Of a DNA stretch of 64,000 nucleotides, positions 61,335 through 64,000 are shown piece after piece. The translations under genes and the position numbers were made by a program. A model generated the notes under the pieces. It was given only the letters and a program-made list of their open reading frames with translations. It was not told the DNA's origin and made no database searches. The stretch covers positions 28,532 through 92,531 of the forward strand of contig CAIRNL010000705.1 of NCBI GenBank assembly GCA_903879975.1, read 5' to 3'. Every line of letters starts with the position of its first letter. The stretch's first letter is position 1. The stretch comes from an uncultured Chloroflexota bacterium. GTDB taxonomy: Bacteria > Chloroflexota > Anaerolineae > Caldilineales > Caldilineaceae.

Positions 61335-61842
61335 GCGAAGACTTCATCCCCACCCACGGCACGTCGATCCCGGCTCGCGATCCAAGCCGCTCCATCAGCT
61401 CGCCGGCATGCTGTTGCAAGTGGCGAATCGTGTAGATCTGGAGTTCCATCTTGCCGAACGGGAGCCAGTCGAATCCGGACGGCGCCTGCAGGTCAAGCGC
61501 GGGCACGCGCGTGCGCACCTCCTGCTGGCAGAAGGCGAGATATTCCAAAATACTGGCCTTGTCGTAGGCTTCGCTCGTGTCGACGGCTGTGTGTGGCGGG
61601 TAGGGCAGGTGCCCGCCCATGACATTGTAGTGCTCGCGGTGCTTGCTCCACGGTATGAAGTCCGCGCCGGTCGGCTGTAGATAGAGGTGCGTGTAAAAGA
61701 GCGCATGGTAGGCAACATGCCAGAAACGCGCCTTGTCCTCCGCGCGGTCCCAGAGTGCGTCCGGGCAGCGGACGACGCTTTCCTTGAGCATCTCCAGCGT
61801 GGCCAGATACTGCGATACGAGAATCGGCTTGACGTCTGCCAT
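61315..61842 (-). CDS. DinB/YfiT-like four-helix protein
   Basis: 175 residues of the DinB superfamily. The metal-binding histidines appear as HVAYHALFYTHLYL (about 42-55) and RHLQQHAGEL (about 142-151). Members are metal-dependent thiol transferases or unknown stress proteins. The ATG at 61842 has a GGAGGAGCG ribosome site; an in-frame ATG at 61860 is upstream of that site. It overlaps the YheT-like gene and precedes it in the same transcript. Confidence 0.85.
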   Translation of the reverse strand: MADVKPILVSQYLATLEMLKESVVRCPDALWDRAEDKARFWHVAYHALFYTHLYLQPTGADFIPWSKHREHYNVMGGHLPYPPHTAVDTSEAYDKASILEYLAFCQQEVRTRVPALDLQAPSGFDWLPFGKMELQIYTIRHLQQHAGELMERLGSRAGIDVPWVGMKSSHEQRND

Positions 61843-61892
61843 CGGTCGCTCCTCCCCCATCGCTGCACCTCTGTTCGGATGGGCCAAGCTGT

Positions 61893-61922
61893 AGTATAGG
61901 CCGTGCCACCCCGATTTGTCCA
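61893..61922 (-). promoter_or_regulatory. Promoter for DinB/YheT genes
   Basis: Minus-strand TGGACA (61922-61917), 18-base spacer, TATACT (61898-61893), about 50 bases ahead of the DinB ATG. Confidence 0.55.
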
Positions 61923-61959
61923 CAAGCGGGACGAGATGGCGGATCCTACACGACGATGT

Positions 61960-61989
61960 TTGAAACATTCTTGCAGCGGAACATATAAT
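61960..61989 (+). promoter_or_regulatory. Promoter for the Asp-box propeller gene
   Basis: TTGAAA, 18-base spacer, TATAAT; leader of about 175 bases to the ATG at 62173. Confidence 0.55.
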
Positions 61990-62172
61990 CCTTTGCAGGG
62001 CACGTATGCCGACGACGGCCAACGTGTCAGCGATGGCGGCACGGCGCTGATGCCGCTCCAGACGCATCCTTTCAGCCCGCACGTGGGCTGGGTTACCGGC
62101 GCACGTTTGCATCGCCTGTAGAGTGCGCCATGAGATCTCGAAAATCTCGAAAGTTTTCCGGGGGAGGAAACC

Positions 62173-63288
62173 ATGAGCAGGATCCGTGTATTGGTGGGCA
62201 CCCGCAAAGGCGCCTTCATTTTGACATCCGATGGGGCGCGCAAGGCATGGGAGGTGAGCGGCCCCCACTTTGCCGGCTGGGAGATCTACCACCTCAAGGG
62301 ATCGCCGGTCAACCCGGATCGCATCTACGCGTCGCAGTCGACGGGCTGGTTCGGTCAGTTGATCCAGCGCTCCGACGACGGCGGCAGGACCTGGGCGCCT
62401 GTGGGCAACGAATTTGCCTATGACGGCAAACCGGGCAACCACATCTGGTACGACGGCAGCCAGCACCCGTGGGAGTTCAAGCGGGTCTGGCTGCTGGAAC
62501 CGTCGCCGACCGCGCCCGATACGGTCTATGCCGGTGTAGAAGATGCCGCGCTCTTCCGTTCCGACGACGGCGGCATGACCTGGAAGGAATTGTCCGGCCT
62601 GCGCGAAGCCAAGGGTGCACTGTGGCAGCCGGGCGCCGGCGGGATGTGCCTGCACACCATCGTGCTGGACCCACGCAACGCAAACCGCATCATCGTCGCG
62701 ATTTCGGCCGCTGGCGCCTTTCGCAGCGATGACGGGGGCGAAACGTGGCAGCCCATCAACCGTGGCCTTCGCTCCCCCTTCGAACTGCCCGACCCCGACG
62801 CCGACGTGGGCCATTGCGTGCACAGCGTCGCCATGCACCCGTCGCGCCCCGACGTCCTCTTCATGCAGAAGCACTGGGATGTCATGCGCAGCGACGATGC
62901 CGGCGCCCTCTGGCATGAGGTCAGCGGCAACCTGCCCAGCGATTTCGGTTTCCCCATCGTCGTGCACGCACACGAGCCGGAGACGATCTACGTCGTGCCG
63001 ATCAAGAGCGACTCTGAGCACTACCCGCCCGACGGCAAGCTGCGCGTCTACCGTAGCCGCACGGGTGGCAACGAGTGGGAGGCGCTGACCGAGGGGCTGC
63101 CACAGAGCAACTGCTACGTCAATGTGCTGCGCAGCGCCATGGCCGTCGACACGCTCGATTCGTGCGGTATCTACTTCGGCACGACGGGCGGCCAGGTCTA
63201 CGCTTCGGCCGACTCCGGCGATACATGGGCAGCCATCGTCCACGATCTGCCGCCCGTGCTTTCAGTCGAAGTCCAGACGTTGCCGTGA
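62173..63288 (+). CDS. Asp-box (BNR/sialidase-like) beta-propeller protein
   Basis: 371 residues without a signal peptide. At least four Asp-box turns S-x-D-x-G-x-x-W are visible ([32 protein letters not shown]), which mark sialidase/VPS10/Ycf48-like propellers. The Arg triad of true sialidases is not obvious, so enzymatic activity is doubtful and a structural or binding role is likely. The ribosome site is GGGGAGGAAACC. Its stop overlaps the next start (GTGA). Confidence 0.82.
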   Translation: MSRIRVLVGTRKGAFILTSDGARKAWEVSGPHFAGWEIYHLKGSPVNPDRIYASQSTGWFGQLIQRSDDGGRTWAPVGNEFAYDGKPGNHIWYDGSQHPWEFKRVWLLEPSPTAPDTVYAGVEDAALFRSDDGGMTWKELSGLREAKGALWQPGAGGMCLHTIVLDPRNANRIIVAISAAGAFRSDDGGETWQPINRGLRSPFELPDPDADVGHCVHSVAMHPSRPDVLFMQKHWDVMRSDDAGALWHEVSGNLPSDFGFPIVVHAHEPETIYVVPIKSDSEHYPPDGKLRVYRSRTGGNEWEALTEGLPQSNCYVNVLRSAMAVDTLDSCGIYFGTTGGQVYASADSGDTWAAIVHDLPPVLSVEVQTLP

Positions 63289-63605
63289 TCCGCGTCGTGT
63301 TGCCGCACCACCTGCGCACACTGACCGGCGCCGGGAAAGAAGTGGCCGTGGCAGTCGACGCGCCGGTCACCCAACGGGCGCTGCTCGATGCGCTGGAAGC
63401 GCGCTACCCCGTCCTGCGCGGCGCGATCCGCGACCGAGCCACGCAGCGTCGCCGCGCGTTGATCCGCTTTTTTGCCTGCGGCCGGGATCTGTCGCACGAG
63501 GACCCCGACACTCCGCTGCCGGAGGCAGTGGCGCGCGGCGAGGAACCGTTGCTCATCGTCGGCGCCATGGCCGGTGGCCAACCGTTCCTGGAACGAGAAC
63601 AATAG
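63285..63605 (+). CDS. MoaD/ThiS-like protein with C-terminal tail
   Basis: 106 residues of ubiquitin-like fold. The C-terminal part [12 protein letters not shown] resembles the MoaD/ThiS end, but the Gly-Gly (97-98) is followed by eight residues (QPFLEREQ), whereas activated MoaD/ThiS end in the diglycine. Either the tail is cut off before use or the protein does not carry sulfur. The start is GTG at 63285, overlapping the propeller stop, so the two are translated together. Confidence 0.7.
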   Translation: MIRVVLPHHLRTLTGAGKEVAVAVDAPVTQRALLDALEARYPVLRGAIRDRATQRRRALIRFFACGRDLSHEDPDTPLPEAVARGEEPLLIVGAMAGGQPFLEREQ

Positions 63606-63825
63606 CAGGTACTTGCGCCGCACGCCGGAGACCATCCGTCGGCTGTACTGCCTGACACGGACGGCAGTCCCTTGGCGCGTGATGCCAAGCACGCGCCAGC
63701 CCGCCACGATCCTGCGCGGCGACATCCTCTCCAAGTCGGCGGCTGGAAGCGCGGCGCCGGAGCGTTTCCCGTCCCAGTGGGCACCTATCGTCGAGGAGGC
63801 GCTGGCCATCAGGCGCAGTGAGCGG

Positions 63826-64000
63826 TCAGGGAACCTTGCGAATGTCTGGCTCCGCCGCTGTCTCCGGCGTATCGAGTGTTGGCTGTGCCGGCGGCTCTGT
63901 GAGGCGGATCAGGAGAGGATCCCGTACCTCCTCCATCGTCAGCGGCGGCAGCCCCCAGGCCGCACGTGCCTGGTCGCAACGCTCGTTCGGCGCGCCGGTG
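63826..64000 (-). CDS. C-terminal end of an unidentified gene (partial)
   Basis: Open minus-strand frame entering from the right edge and stopping at TGA 63828-63826. About 57 residues are visible, ending [14 protein letters not shown]. It is hydrophilic, rich in Pro, Glu and Thr, with coding-like GC at third positions. No family can be named. Confidence 0.45.
   Translation of the reverse strand, partial: TGAPNERCDQARAAWGLPPLTMEEVRDPLLIRLTEPPAQPTLDTPETAAEPDIRKVP

Larger units (their letters stand above)
61843..62172. other. 330-bp divergent intergenic region with two promoters
   Basis: Between the DinB and propeller genes. A minus-strand and a plus-strand sigma70-type promoter lie back to back (61893-61922 and 61960-61989). 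No gene seen. Confidence 0.65.

Noticed and set aside
61315..63243. Long open frame on the minus strand covering the DinB gene and the antisense of the Asp-box propeller
   Set aside because: Only its end (DinB, 61315-61842) has family likeness and a ribosome site; the rest is the antisense shadow of a well-supported propeller gene.

Overview
The window reads as chromosomal DNA of a GC-rich, aerobic or facultatively aerobic bacterium, most likely a member of the Chloroflexota (Caldilineae/Anaerolineae type). That placement is an inference. It rests on an A2-type aa3 oxidase cluster with separate CtaG and SURF1 genes, a phosphofructokinase carrying the pyrophosphate-type GGDDT/PKTMDND signature, many STAND-like ATPases and beta-propellers, and intergenic palindromes built on an ACCAGGTTTCT core. 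No 16S or other marker gene is present. I saw no tRNA, rRNA, CRISPR array, prophage or insertion sequence.

Layout. 1-2.3 kb: a truncated P1B-type metal-exporting ATPase (SPC motif) and a Fur/PerR-family repressor whose promoter is bracketed by two palindromic boxes. 2.3-9.9 kb: a respiratory block with a CoxII-like membrane hairpin protein, coxB, coxA, a small subunit IV, coxC, a strong terminator, then the assembly genes ctaG, a YtkA/FixH-like protein, SURF1 and ctaB. 10-13 kb: a 2Fe-2S ferredoxin, an MFS exporter and a DUF368 lipid-carrier translocase. 13-17.5 kb: glycerate 2-kinase, class II aldolase and PPi-type phosphofructokinase (central carbon metabolism, minus strand). 18-24 kb: an MBL-fold protein with an altered metal motif, a TPR protein, a large GT-C-like membrane protein, a Gfo/Idh/MocA oxidoreductase and a LysM protein.

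24.6-29.6 kb: the most unusual locus. A consensus promoter and long leader precede a 1119-residue protein with an extracytoplasmic sensor beta-propeller, one membrane span and a cytoplasmic STAND-like ATPase; the next gene encodes a second, soluble ATPase with a winged-helix-like region and a C-terminal coiled coil. 29.7-31.9 kb: a sugar aminotransferase and a GT2. 31.9-44.1 kb: a long minus-strand run of tightly coupled genes (dinG, resB, udk, GT4, then a Cas4/RecB-like nuclease, recJ, GT39 and nudix) with several ATGA overlaps. 44.5-52.5 kb: a secreted protein of unknown function, GT2, a membrane protein, an M14 carboxypeptidase, a degenerate CtaG paralogue, a GDPD and a HAD hydrolase.

52.6-57.3 kb: a HerA-like ATPase next to an overlapping D12-class adenine methylase and SacI-family endonuclease, which together look like a Type II restriction-modification island. 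57.4-61.9 kb: a GT2/RmlD/Pcm set, a YheT-like hydrolase and a DinB protein. 62.1-64 kb: an Asp-box propeller overlapping a MoaD/ThiS-like protein with a tail beyond the diglycine, then the end of a gene that runs out of the window. Many genes concern cell-envelope glycan building; the rest are respiration, glycolysis, DNA repair and defence.
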